Positions 1 through 6,143 of a DNA stretch of 12,217 nt are shown here, in pieces; within the stretch, counting starts at the first letter, position 1, and each line of letters opens with the position of its first letter. Source of the DNA: Parvularculaceae bacterium (GTDB taxonomy: Bacteria > Pseudomonadota > Alphaproteobacteria > Caulobacterales > Parvularculaceae); NCBI GenBank assembly GCA_013389125.1, contig JACADX010000095.1, forward strand, positions 1-12,217, read 5' to 3'. A model generated the notes under the pieces. That model ran no database searches. It saw nothing but the letters and a program-made list of their open reading frames with translations, and had not been told where the DNA came from. The translations under genes and the position numbers were made by a program.

Positions 1-11
1 CTGGAGCCCGC

Positions 12-60
12 AAAAAAACCCGCAGATCCGCAGCAGCGACGCGCGCCCAAGGGCGCCTTT
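12..60 (-). terminator. possible terminator region after grpE
   Basis: Directly downstream of the grpE stop on the minus strand is a GC-only inverted repeat (GCGCCC at 43-48, GGGCGC at 51-56, two-base centre), and about 25 bases further a run of seven T on the minus strand (A12-A18 on plus). The hairpin and the T run are not adjacent, so this is not a classic intrinsic terminator. I infer only that transcription of hrcA-grpE may end here. Confidence 0.25.
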
Positions 61-672
61 TCAAACGCTGGTGTCGATATGCGCGCCTTGCGGCGCGGCA
101 TGCGGCTCGCCGGTCGAGACGACGACCATCGCAGCGCGAAGGACGCGCTCGCCGAGGACATAGCCCGGCTGCGCGGTCTCGGCGACGAAGCCCGCGGGAA
201 CGCCCGCCGCCGGCGCCTGCGCCACCGCCTGATGGAGATTGGGGTCGAATTTCTCGCCCTTGGGATCAATCTTCCTCACCCCGTGGCGCTCAAGCGCGGC
301 GGCGAGCGCGCGCTCGGTCATCCTGACGCCGGTGATGAACGCTGCGACCGTTTCGCTATTCGGCGGGGCGCCGTCCGCCGGCGCGTTCTGGAGCGCGCGC
401 TCGAAATTGTCGGAGACGGCGAGCAGCTCGCGCGCGAATGCGGCGATCGCATAGCGGCTCGCGTCGATTTTCTCGCGCTCGCCGCGCCGGCGCGTGTTCT
501 CAAGTTCGGCGGCAAGGCGCAGCACGCGGTCGGTGAGGTCGGCGCTCTTCGCCTCGAGAGCCGCCTCCCGGCTGAGCTCAAGGGGCGCCTCGCCGGCTTC
601 CGCCGGCTTTTCGGCCGCAGCGGGCTCCTCCGGCTCGGTCTGGCCGTCATTCAGGGGATAGGTGTCGCTCAT
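61..672 (-). CDS. grpE: GrpE, nucleotide exchange factor of DnaK (Hsp70)
   Basis: GrpE is the cytoplasmic co-chaperone that releases ADP from DnaK so that client protein can cycle off. The 203-residue product has the family layout: an acidic, Pro/Glu/Ala-rich disordered N-terminus (about 1-35), a long charged helix expected to form the dimeric coiled coil (about 35-90), and the C-terminal beta domain with the signature FDPNLHQAV, then GFVAETAQPGYVLGERVLRA. Length is normal for proteobacteria. I chose the ATG at 672 (MSDTYPLNDG), with a weak GGCGGG upstream; an in-frame TTG at 708 would add 12 residues of unlikely composition. It lies 51 bp downstream of hrcA on the same strand, the usual alphaproteobacterial hrcA-grpE pairing. 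The gap holds a possible promoter, so grpE may also be transcribed alone. Identification is secure. Confidence 0.97.
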   Translation of the reverse strand: MSDTYPLNDGQTEPEEPAAAEKPAEAGEAPLELSREAALEAKSADLTDRVLRLAAELENTRRRGEREKIDASRYAIAAFARELLAVSDNFERALQNAPADGAPPNSETVAAFITGVRMTERALAAALERHGVRKIDPKGEKFDPNLHQAVAQAPAAGVPAGFVAETAQPGYVLGERVLRAAMVVVSTGEPHAAPQGAHIDTSV

Positions 673-680
673 CGCCCGCC

Positions 681-708
681 ATGTAACCGCCGGGCAAAGC
701 CATTTCAA
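681..708 (-). promoter_or_regulatory. candidate promoter for grpE
   Basis: In the hrcA-grpE gap the minus strand reads TTGAAA (703-708), a 16-base spacer, then TTACAT (681-686). Both boxes resemble sigma-70-type hexamers, and TTGAAA also resembles the -35 of heat-shock promoters. It would start transcription only 1-3 bases before the grpE ATG. This is pattern matching only. Confidence 0.22.
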
Positions 709-723
709 CCGCGGGCGACTGCG

Positions 724-1752
724 CTATTTGAGCCGTCGCGACACGACCTCCGCCGCATATTCGACAATCGGAATGACGCGGGCGTAGTTGAGCCGGGTCG
801 GCCCGATGACGCCGAGAACGCCGACAATGTTCGCCTGCGCGTCGCGATAGGGCGCGGCGATGACTGCGGAACCCGAGAGCGAGAAGAGGCGGTTCTCCGA
901 TCCGATGAAGATCTTGACGCCCTCGCCGTCCCGCGCGGCGTTGAGGACGTCGATGACGTCGCGCTTCCTTTCAAGATCGTCGAACAGCATCCTGACGCGC
1001 TCAAGGTCCTCCGCGGCCGCCGCGTCGAGAAGCCGGCCGCGGCCGCGCACGATCAGCGAGGTCCGTTCGGCGCTAGCAAAGTCCGCGACGCCGTCCGCGA
1101 CGAGCCGCGCGGTCAGCGCGTCGAGCGCCGCCTTGTTGGCGTCGATTTCCGCAAGGATCTGGTCGCGCGATTCGCTGATCGTCCGGCCGCGAAGCCGCGA
1201 CGAGAGGTAATTGCCGGCGGCGATGAGACCGGAGGGTCCAAGGCCCGGCGGGGTCTTGATGAAGCGGTTTTCAACCCGCCCGTCCTCAAAAACGAGGATC
1301 GCCAGCGCTTCGCCGGGCGCCGTCGCGACAAATTCGATTTGGCGGAGCGGCGCTTCGACCTTCGGCGCGACAACGAGGCTCGCCGCGCGCGTCAGACCCG
1401 AAAGCTTCGCCGCCGCCTGTTCAAGGACGGTTCCAGCGCCCCCTTCGGACCCGGCGTCGTCGAGCGCGCGGCGCTCATCCTCCGAGATGTCGCCAAGCTG
1501 CAGGAGACTGTCGACGAACAGTCGAAGCCCGAACTCGGTCGGCAGGCGGCCGGCCGAAACATGCGGGGCGTGAATAAGGCCGAGATCGGTGAGATCGGCC
1601 ATGACATTGCGGATCGTCGCCGCCGAAGCGGCAAGGCGCCGGTCATGCGAGAGGGTTCTGGAGCCGACCGGCTCGCCGGTTTCAATGTAAGTCTCGACAA
1701 GCTGCCGGAAGACCTCGCGGGCCCTTGCGTCGATGTCGTTAAGAACGCTCAT
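724..1752 (-). CDS. hrcA: HrcA, heat-inducible transcription repressor
   Basis: HrcA represses heat-shock genes, classically groESL, by binding CIRCE operators, and depends on GroEL for activity. The 342-residue protein has the N-terminal winged helix (about 1-80), with the typical VETYIETGEPVGSRTLS and ATIRNVMADLTDLGLIHAPH followed by SAGRLPTEFGLRLFVD. A GAF-like middle region follows, and the C-terminus has the conserved GVLGVIGPTRLNYARVIPIV stretch. Length is normal. The ATG at 1752 gives the standard HrcA N-terminus, and the next in-frame Met is inside the DNA-binding domain. There is no Shine-Dalgarno in front of the start; the preceding bases are TATTCCCCC. I see no CIRCE inverted repeat (TTAGCACTC-N9-GAGTGCTAA) in this window, so its targets are presumably elsewhere. 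It sits 48 bp downstream of an unrecognised membrane protein gene and 51 bp upstream of grpE. Confidence 0.97.
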   Translation of the reverse strand: MSVLNDIDARAREVFRQLVETYIETGEPVGSRTLSHDRRLAASAATIRNVMADLTDLGLIHAPHVSAGRLPTEFGLRLFVDSLLQLGDISEDERRALDDAGSEGGAGTVLEQAAAKLSGLTRAASLVVAPKVEAPLRQIEFVATAPGEALAILVFEDGRVENRFIKTPPGLGPSGLIAAGNYLSSRLRGRTISESRDQILAEIDANKAALDALTARLVADGVADFASAERTSLIVRGRGRLLDAAAAEDLERVRMLFDDLERKRDVIDVLNAARDGEGVKIFIGSENRLFSLSGSAVIAAPYRDAQANIVGVLGVIGPTRLNYARVIPIVEYAAEVVSRRLK

Positions 1753-1760
1753 GGGGGAAT

Positions 1761-1789
1761 AGATAGGCGCAGTCGGCGCGCATCGCCAA
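1761..1789 (-). promoter_or_regulatory. candidate promoter immediately upstream of hrcA
   Basis: The minus strand reads TTGGCG (1784-1789), 17 bases, then CTATCT (1761-1766). With the base before it the -10 region is CCTATCT, which fits the CYTATNT element described for alphaproteobacterial heat-shock (sigma-32) promoters; the -35 is only a partial match to CTTG. Transcription would begin around 1754, about two bases before the hrcA ATG. Confidence 0.35.
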
Positions 1790-1800
1790 TGACGCCGCGC

Positions 1801-2802
1801 TCAAGGCTGAAGAATGATCGGATCGCGCTGGAAGTCGCGGCCGGCGAGAAGGTCGGCGCGGTATTCAGGGCGCGACAGGAACGCCCGGAGTTCAGCTTCC
1901 GCGGCGGCGGCGCTGAGCGCCGTTTCGCCGGCGGCTCTGGCGCGCGAAACGACGAGAATTTGTCGCTGATAGGCGCTCGCCGCGCCGCCATCGTCCGCCC
2001 CGTCGTCCGTCATGCGCGTCGCGGCATGCTGGCCAAGATCGAGCCCCAGGACGACCGTCGGGCCGCAGTCGGGGCGGCGATCAAGAAAACGTCCGGCGCG
2101 CGACATCGCCCGCAAAGTGCGAAGGCGCGACCGCGCTTCGTTGCGCGCCGCCGGCCCCTCTTCGGACGCCGATCCCGAAACCGCGACCCAGGCCTTGCCG
2201 CAGAGGAGACGCGCCGCCTCGGCATCGTCGTTGAAAGGTTCGCTCGCGCCTGTCCAGACGCCGCCGGCGTCCCGCATCAAGGGGTCCATGTAGCGCCACT
2301 GGAATGCGGCAGCGCCGACGCCGACCGGTTCAGCGGGGAAGGGTTCGGACGGAGGCGGCGCCGGTTCGTCCGTCGGCTTCTCCTCGCCAAGGAGGGCGGT
2401 CTCCTCGCCAAGCGTCACCGACGCCGGCGTCGCCGGCAGGGCGACCGGCTCGTCAATCCCCGACTTCGTTCCGCAGGCGAGCGCGAGATAAGCGAGCGCC
2501 AGCGCCACGGCGATCAGGAAGGGCGGGAGCGCCTTCGGGAAGCCGCGGCGGCGATGGCGCGGGTCCTCGTCCTCCTCCGGCGCGATGAAAGCGAAAAACG
2601 CCGCCAGAATTCCGAGTGCGCCGAGCGCAAGGGCGCCCCATGCGGCGAGAAAGCACCAAAGCGAAAACGGCGTGCGCCCGATCGACAACAGGGGCGCAAG
2701 ATCGTGCGGGCGGGCGCCGGCCGCCTTGGCGACAATGAAAAGCCCCGCGGCGAAAATCACCGCGCCGAGCAAGCCCGCGAACAGCGCTCTGACGGGGGTC
2801 AT
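1801..2802 (-). CDS. unrecognised three-helix inner-membrane protein with periplasmic C-terminal domain
   Basis: I do not recognise this 333-residue protein. Three hydrophobic segments are visible at about residues 6-28, 46-74 and 92-110; the loop between the second and third is highly charged (EEDEDPRHRRRG) and probably cytoplasmic, which would place the C-terminal two thirds in the periplasm. A Glu/Pro-rich linker (about 125-160) leads to a soluble domain with two cysteines that could pair. Part of it (VAVSGSASEEG, then ARNEARSRLRTLRAM) vaguely recalls the strand-then-helix core of OmpA-like peptidoglycan-binding domains; this resemblance is weak. I prefer the ATG at 2802, preceded by GAGGGGG about 11 bases away; an in-frame TTG at 2832 would add 10 residues. 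It ends 48 bp before hrcA and may be cotranscribed with it. Codon use and GC look like the neighbours. Confidence 0.8.
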   Translation of the reverse strand: MTPVRALFAGLLGAVIFAAGLFIVAKAAGARPHDLAPLLSIGRTPFSLWCFLAAWGALALGALGILAAFFAFIAPEEDEDPRHRRRGFPKALPPFLIAVALALAYLALACGTKSGIDEPVALPATPASVTLGEETALLGEEKPTDEPAPPPSEPFPAEPVGVGAAAFQWRYMDPLMRDAGGVWTGASEPFNDDAEAARLLCGKAWVAVSGSASEEGPAARNEARSRLRTLRAMSRAGRFLDRRPDCGPTVVLGLDLGQHAATRMTDDGADDGGAASAYQRQILVVSRARAAGETALSAAAAEAELRAFLSRPEYRADLLAGRDFQRDPIILQP

Positions 2803-2836
2803 CGGGTCGGCCGCCCCCTCACCATGCCACAAGGAG

Positions 2837-2865
2837 AGGTTACCGGGCCTTTGCGCGAAAGCAAG
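2837..2865 (-). promoter_or_regulatory. candidate promoter for the membrane protein-hrcA-grpE run
   Basis: The minus strand carries CTTGCT (2860-2865), a 17-base spacer and TAACCT (2837-2842), a partial match to the alphaproteobacterial CTTGAC-N17-CTATAT pattern. It would give a leader of about 28 bases before the ATG at 2802. No experimental support. Confidence 0.25.
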
Positions 2866-2898
2866 GGCGCGGTCCGCGGGGTTTCCGGCGAGAATGGG

Positions 2899-2925
2899 CG
2901 GCGGCCGGCCGCCGATCCTGATCGG
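2899..2925. repeat. two overlapping perfect inverted repeats
   Basis: Bases 2899-2914 form a perfect 16-base GC-only palindrome (CGGCGGCC and its mirror). It overlaps by three bases a second inverted repeat, CCGATC (2912-2917), CT, GATCGG (2920-2925). They lie 16-42 bases beyond the stop of the methyltransferase-like lipoprotein gene. No T run follows on the minus strand, so this is not a standard intrinsic terminator. It could slow or end transcription, or be a protein-binding site. Confidence 0.5.
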
Positions 2926-2940
2926 GAAGCGCGCGCCGCC

Positions 2941-3810
2941 TCAGCGCGGCTTGACGAAGCGGAGCGCCATGCGGTCGCTCTCGCCGATCGCCTTATAGGG
3001 CGCGCTGTCGAAAGCAGGGTTCGCGGGCTGTCCTTGCGGCGCCGTCCGAAGGATCGGCGGCAAGGTCCAGACGCCGAAGGGATGGTCGCGATCGTCGGCG
3101 GGGTTGGCGAGAATTTCGGAGCGCGCCTCGAGAACAAAGCCGGCGCGGGTCGCCGCCTCGATCACAAAAGCCTCGGTCACGTAGCCGGTCGTCGCCTTCG
3201 GGTCCTGCGGCGTTCCTTCCGCGTTCCGGTGCTCCTCAATGGCGAGGATGCCGCCGGGCTTCAAGACCGCGAAGGCGTCGCCGAGCACCCGGTCGAGAAT
3301 GCCGCCCGCCATCCAGTTATGGATGTTGCGACCGTTGAGGACGAAGTCGACCGATGCGTCGGGTCCAAGCCCCTTCGACTTCGGCCCAAAGTTCACATAC
3401 TGAACATTTCCGTAAAGCGCCGCGTCGGCGAAGCGCTGCTCGAATTTCGCGCGCGTCTCTTTCGCGGCCTGCGAAAGCTCCGGATTGCCGAGGTCGGCGG
3501 CGGTCGCGATATAGCGTCCGCCCGTCGCCGCCGCGTAGGGCGCGAGCATCTCCGTCCAGTAGCCGCCGCCGGGCGAGAGCTCGAGGATCGTCATGCCGGG
3601 CGCGAGCCCCCAGAAGGCGAGCGCGTCGGCGGGCTTCCGGTAGCGATCGCGCGCGACATTTTCGGGCGTCCGCCAGGCGCCGGCGACGGCGGCGGCGAGC
3701 GCAGCGTCGCTTTCCGGCGCTGCGGCCGACCGCGCCGTCGGACCCTTGCTCGCGCAAGCGCCGAGCATGGCGAGCATCGCCGCGGCGAACAGCGCCTTCG
3801 TGAGTTTCAT
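2941..3810 (-). CDS. SAM-methyltransferase-fold lipoprotein (COG4798-like)
   Basis: The 289-residue product resembles class I S-adenosylmethionine-dependent methyltransferases, but starts with a lipoprotein signal: positively charged MKLTK, a hydrophobic run and the lipobox L16-G-A-C19. Ala at +2 suggests sorting to the outer membrane. After a short Ala-rich linker come a family-type lead-in (WRTPENVARDRYRKP), the glycine-rich SAM-binding loop LELSPGGGYWTEML (about 76-89), DFVLNGRNIHNWM (middle motif) and FAVLKPGGILAIEEHR. This matches the group often called predicted methyltransferase, COG4798, from memory of the family. Substrate is unknown, and how SAM would reach an exported enzyme is unclear; it may bind something else. 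The ATG at 3810 has GAAGGGA seven bases upstream and starts exactly at the signal peptide; an in-frame upstream start would add 10 residues. It is divergent from rph. Confidence 0.88.
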   Translation of the reverse strand: MKLTKALFAAAMLAMLGACASKGPTARSAAAPESDAALAAAVAGAWRTPENVARDRYRKPADALAFWGLAPGMTILELSPGGGYWTEMLAPYAAATGGRYIATAADLGNPELSQAAKETRAKFEQRFADAALYGNVQYVNFGPKSKGLGPDASVDFVLNGRNIHNWMAGGILDRVLGDAFAVLKPGGILAIEEHRNAEGTPQDPKATTGYVTEAFVIEAATRAGFVLEARSEILANPADDRDHPFGVWTLPPILRTAPQGQPANPAFDSAPYKAIGESDRMALRFVKPR

Positions 3811-3966
3811 GGCGATCCCTTCCTTCATGACCCGCCGCAAGGCCTACCGGCGCTTGACCGCGCCGAAAAGCGGCGGCGCGATGAATTCTGCGTGACCGCG
3901 CGCCGGCCTCGACTTAAGGACGCGCCAAGGCTAGGGCTCGCGCGCCGATCGATGCGGGAGAAAATC
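3811..3966. promoter_or_regulatory. divergent intergenic region, lipoprotein gene / rph
   Basis: This 156-base gap must hold the promoters for the leftward lipoprotein gene and the rightward rph operon. For rph the best candidate is CTCGAC (3908-3913), 17 bases, CTAGGG (3931-3936), a partial match to CTTGAC-N17-CTATAT; the start would be near 3943. A short inverted repeat, CGCCG (3861-3865), AAAAG, CGGCG (3871-3875), lies in the middle and could be a hairpin or binding site. I find no convincing promoter for the lipoprotein gene. Confidence 0.3.
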
Positions 3967-4674
3967 ATGCGCCCTTCCGGCCGCAGCTTCAATGAAATGC
4001 GCGCCGTCAGTCTTGAGGCGGGCGTCGCCAAGCACGCCGAAGGATCATGCCTCGTGAAATTCGGCGACACGCACGTCCTTTGCACGGCGACATGGGATGA
4101 GATGACCCCGCCCTGGCTGCGCGGCCAGGGGCGCGGCTGGGTCACCGCCGAATACGGCATGCTCCCGCGCTCGACGAGCGAACGCATGAAACGCGAAGCG
4201 AAAGGCGGGCAGTCCGGCCGCACGCAGGAAATCCAGCGCCTTATCGGGCGCGCGCTCCGCGCGGTCGTCGATCTGAAAGCGCTCGGCGAGCGCCAGATCC
4301 TCATCGACTGCGACGTCATCCAGGCGGACGGCGGAACCCGGACGGCGGCGATCACCGGCGCCTGGGTCGCGCTTCGGCAGTGCATGACGTGGGCGACGGC
4401 GAACGGCGTCATCAAGATCGATCCCGTCATCGACACAGTCGCGGCGATCTCGGCCGGCATCGTCAACGGAGCGCCGGCCCTCGATCTCGACTACGCTGAG
4501 GATTCGACCGCCGGCACTGACGCGAATTTCGTCATCACCGGCAAAGGCGGCCTCGTCGAGGTGCAAGGAACGGCCGAAGGCTCGCCGTTCTCGGATGAGC
4601 AGTTCATGGCGCTCCTCGCACTGGCGCGGGCGGGATGCGCGGACCTCGCGCGGCTGCAAAAGGAGGCGGCGTGA
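3967..4674 (+). CDS. rph: RNase PH (tRNA 3'-end processing exoribonuclease)
   Basis: RNase PH is a hexameric cytoplasmic phosphorolytic 3'-5' exonuclease that trims tRNA precursors and helps degrade structured RNA. The 235-residue length is normal. Family landmarks are in order: RPSGRSFNEMRAV at the N-terminus, EYGMLPRSTSERMKRE, QEIQRLIGRALRAVVDL, VIQADGGTRTAAITGAW with the phosphate-binding T124-R125, and LDLDYAEDSTAGTD with metal-binding D179 and D185. The ATG at 3967 has GGGAG seven bases upstream; an in-frame ATG at 3952 would add five residues and lacks this. The reading frame stays open for thousands of bases upstream, but that sequence is antisense to four other genes and is not coding. 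The stop overlaps a possible GTG start of the next gene, so translation may be coupled. In many alphaproteobacteria rph is followed by rdgB; here it is not. Confidence 0.98.
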   Translation: MRPSGRSFNEMRAVSLEAGVAKHAEGSCLVKFGDTHVLCTATWDEMTPPWLRGQGRGWVTAEYGMLPRSTSERMKREAKGGQSGRTQEIQRLIGRALRAVVDLKALGERQILIDCDVIQADGGTRTAAITGAWVALRQCMTWATANGVIKIDPVIDTVAAISAGIVNGAPALDLDYAEDSTAGTDANFVITGKGGLVEVQGTAEGSPFSDEQFMALLALARAGCADLARLQKEAA

Positions 4675-4706
4675 CCGCGGCGGCAAGCGCCGGGGGCGGA
4701 AGAGCG

Positions 4707-5432
4707 ATGGCGAAGCAGGCGAAGACAACAGCAGGGCGGACCGGCCGCCGGATGGACAAGATCGCCGCCGGCGTCGTCAAATTCCAGCGGGAAGCGTTCG
4801 CCGAGCGCCGCGACCTTTTCGGCCGGCTCGCGGAAGGCCAGTCGCCGGAAGCGCTGTTCATCACCTGCTCGGACAGCCGCATCGACCCCAATCTCCTGAC
4901 GCAGACGGAGCCGGGCGAGCTCTTCATCTGCCGCAACGCCGGGAACATCGTTCCGCCGCATACGAACCACACGGGCGCGATGACTGCGTCGATCGAGTAT
5001 GCTGTCGGCGTCCTCAAGGTTCCGCACATCATCGTCTGCGGACATTCCGGATGCGGTGCGATGAAGGGGGCCTTGAACCCCGAAGGCCTCGACGACTTTC
5101 CCCACGTCCGCGAATGGCTGTCCTTCGCCCGCGCGGCGACGCTGATCGTCAAGGAGCGTTCGGGCAAGCTCAGCGAGCCGGCGCGCCTCGACGCGCTGAT
5201 CAAGGAGAACGTGCTCCTGCAGATCGCGCATTTGCGAACCCACCCGCATGTCGCGATGCGTTTGTCGACGGGCGCGACGCAAATTCACGGCTGGTACTAC
5301 GACATCCGGTCAGGCGAGGTGCTGGCCTTCGACGAGACGGCGAACGACTTCATCCCGGTCGCCGAGCATTATCACGCGCCCGTCGGCGCGGTCATTCACG
5401 CGAAAAAGGAGCGCCGCCGACGCAGGCCATGA
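4707..5432 (+). CDS. beta-class carbonic anhydrase
   Basis: The product interconverts CO2 and bicarbonate in the cytoplasm, supplying bicarbonate for carboxylases and helping pH balance. From the ATG at 4707 it is 241 residues and has the beta-class zinc site: C54 in CSDSR, with the D56-R58 dyad, and H113/C116 in HSGCGAM. RNAGNIVPPH, the conserved strand before the second ligand pair, is also present, so it should be active. Start choice is open. The ATG at 4707 has GGAAGAG a few bases upstream. A GTG at 4671 overlaps the rph stop and has a near-perfect AAGGAGG, adding 12 Ala/Gly-rich residues. A later ATG at 4752 (MDKIAAGVVKFQ) would match the compact form of the family. The C-terminus is very basic (KKERRRRRP). 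Its stop overlaps the next start by four bases. Confidence 0.95.
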   Translation: MAKQAKTTAGRTGRRMDKIAAGVVKFQREAFAERRDLFGRLAEGQSPEALFITCSDSRIDPNLLTQTEPGELFICRNAGNIVPPHTNHTGAMTASIEYAVGVLKVPHIIVCGHSGCGAMKGALNPEGLDDFPHVREWLSFARAATLIVKERSGKLSEPARLDALIKENVLLQIAHLRTHPHVAMRLSTGATQIHGWYYDIRSGEVLAFDETANDFIPVAEHYHAPVGAVIHAKKERRRRRP

Positions 5433-6112
5433 TTACGCTCTATTCCGGCCCCTTGAGCCTCTTCTCGCGCAAGGTCGAAATCGCGCTGCTTGAGAAGGGC
5501 CTTGCGTTCGAGACCGTGATGGCCCCGTTCACGCAGAGCGGCGGCTACCAGCCGAAGCTCCCGGAGGCGGCGGCGATCAATCCGAAGGGACAGGTTCCGG
5601 TTCTCGTCGACGGCGATGTCGCGATCTATGATTCGACGGTCATTCTCGAATATCTCGAGGACGCCCATCCGTCGCCGCCGCTCTATCCGGCGTCGGCTGG
5701 CGCGCGTGCGGCGTGCCGCCTATATGATCTTTATGCGGACGAAATCCTGCTGCCGCCGCTCCGCGGCCTCATGCACCGGACCGAGCAGCACGCGGCCGAC
5801 GATCAGCGCTGGCTCGCCGCTGAAGCCGACGCCGCGGAAGCCGCCGCGGGCCTTGCGCGGCGTTTCGCCAAGCTCGACGCCGATCTCGAGGGCCGGTCGT
5901 GGCTGTGCGGCGCGTTCGGGGCCGCCGACATCAGCGTCTTCCTTCCCGTTCACTATTCGGAGCGCCTCGCCGGCCCCTCGCTCGACGGCGCGCCCAGGCT
6001 CGCCGAATGGCGCCGGCGCATGCTGGAGCGCGCCTCGGTCGCGAAGGTCGTCGCAGCGATCAGGGACGCCGATGCGCGCCTTTCCGCGCCGGTCGACGGG
6101 GCGCGCGCATGA
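5429..6112 (+). CDS. glutathione S-transferase family protein
   Basis: The 227-residue protein has the GST layout: an N-terminal thioredoxin-like domain (about 1-80) and an all-helical C-terminal domain. Visible landmarks are LYSGPLSLFSRKVEIALLEKG, where Ser10 or Ser13 could be the thiol-activating residue, NPKGQVPVLVDG with the cis-proline P57, and YDSTVILEYLED, whose D68-S69 normally holds the gamma-glutamyl group of glutathione. It probably conjugates or reduces with glutathione, or acts as an SspA-like regulator; the substrate cannot be told. The ATG overlaps the carbonic anhydrase stop (ATGA), so the two are very likely translated in a coupled way. No Shine-Dalgarno sits at the ideal distance; AAGGAG is about 19 bases upstream, which also fits coupling. 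The acyltransferase gene follows after about 31 bp. Confidence 0.93.
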   Translation: MITLYSGPLSLFSRKVEIALLEKGLAFETVMAPFTQSGGYQPKLPEAAAINPKGQVPVLVDGDVAIYDSTVILEYLEDAHPSPPLYPASAGARAACRLYDLYADEILLPPLRGLMHRTEQHAADDQRWLAAEADAAEAAAGLARRFAKLDADLEGRSWLCGAFGAADISVFLPVHYSERLAGPSLDGAPRLAEWRRRMLERASVAKVVAAIRDADARLSAPVDGARA

Positions 6113-6143
6113 TCTTCGGCTTAACGCTTGTTTGACGGCCGCA

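Noticed and set aside
1753..1800. Looked for a CIRCE operator in front of hrcA.
   Set aside because: No TTAGCACTC or GAGTGCTAA half-sites are present there, nor did I see any elsewhere in the window.
79..3966. The rph reading frame remains open for about 3.9 kb upstream of the rph start.
   Set aside because: It is antisense to four well-supported genes (grpE, hrcA, the membrane protein and the lipoprotein). Its translation is Arg/Ala-rich and low in complexity, as expected for stop-poor antisense frames in GC-rich DNA; the rph ATG with its Shine-Dalgarno is at 3967.
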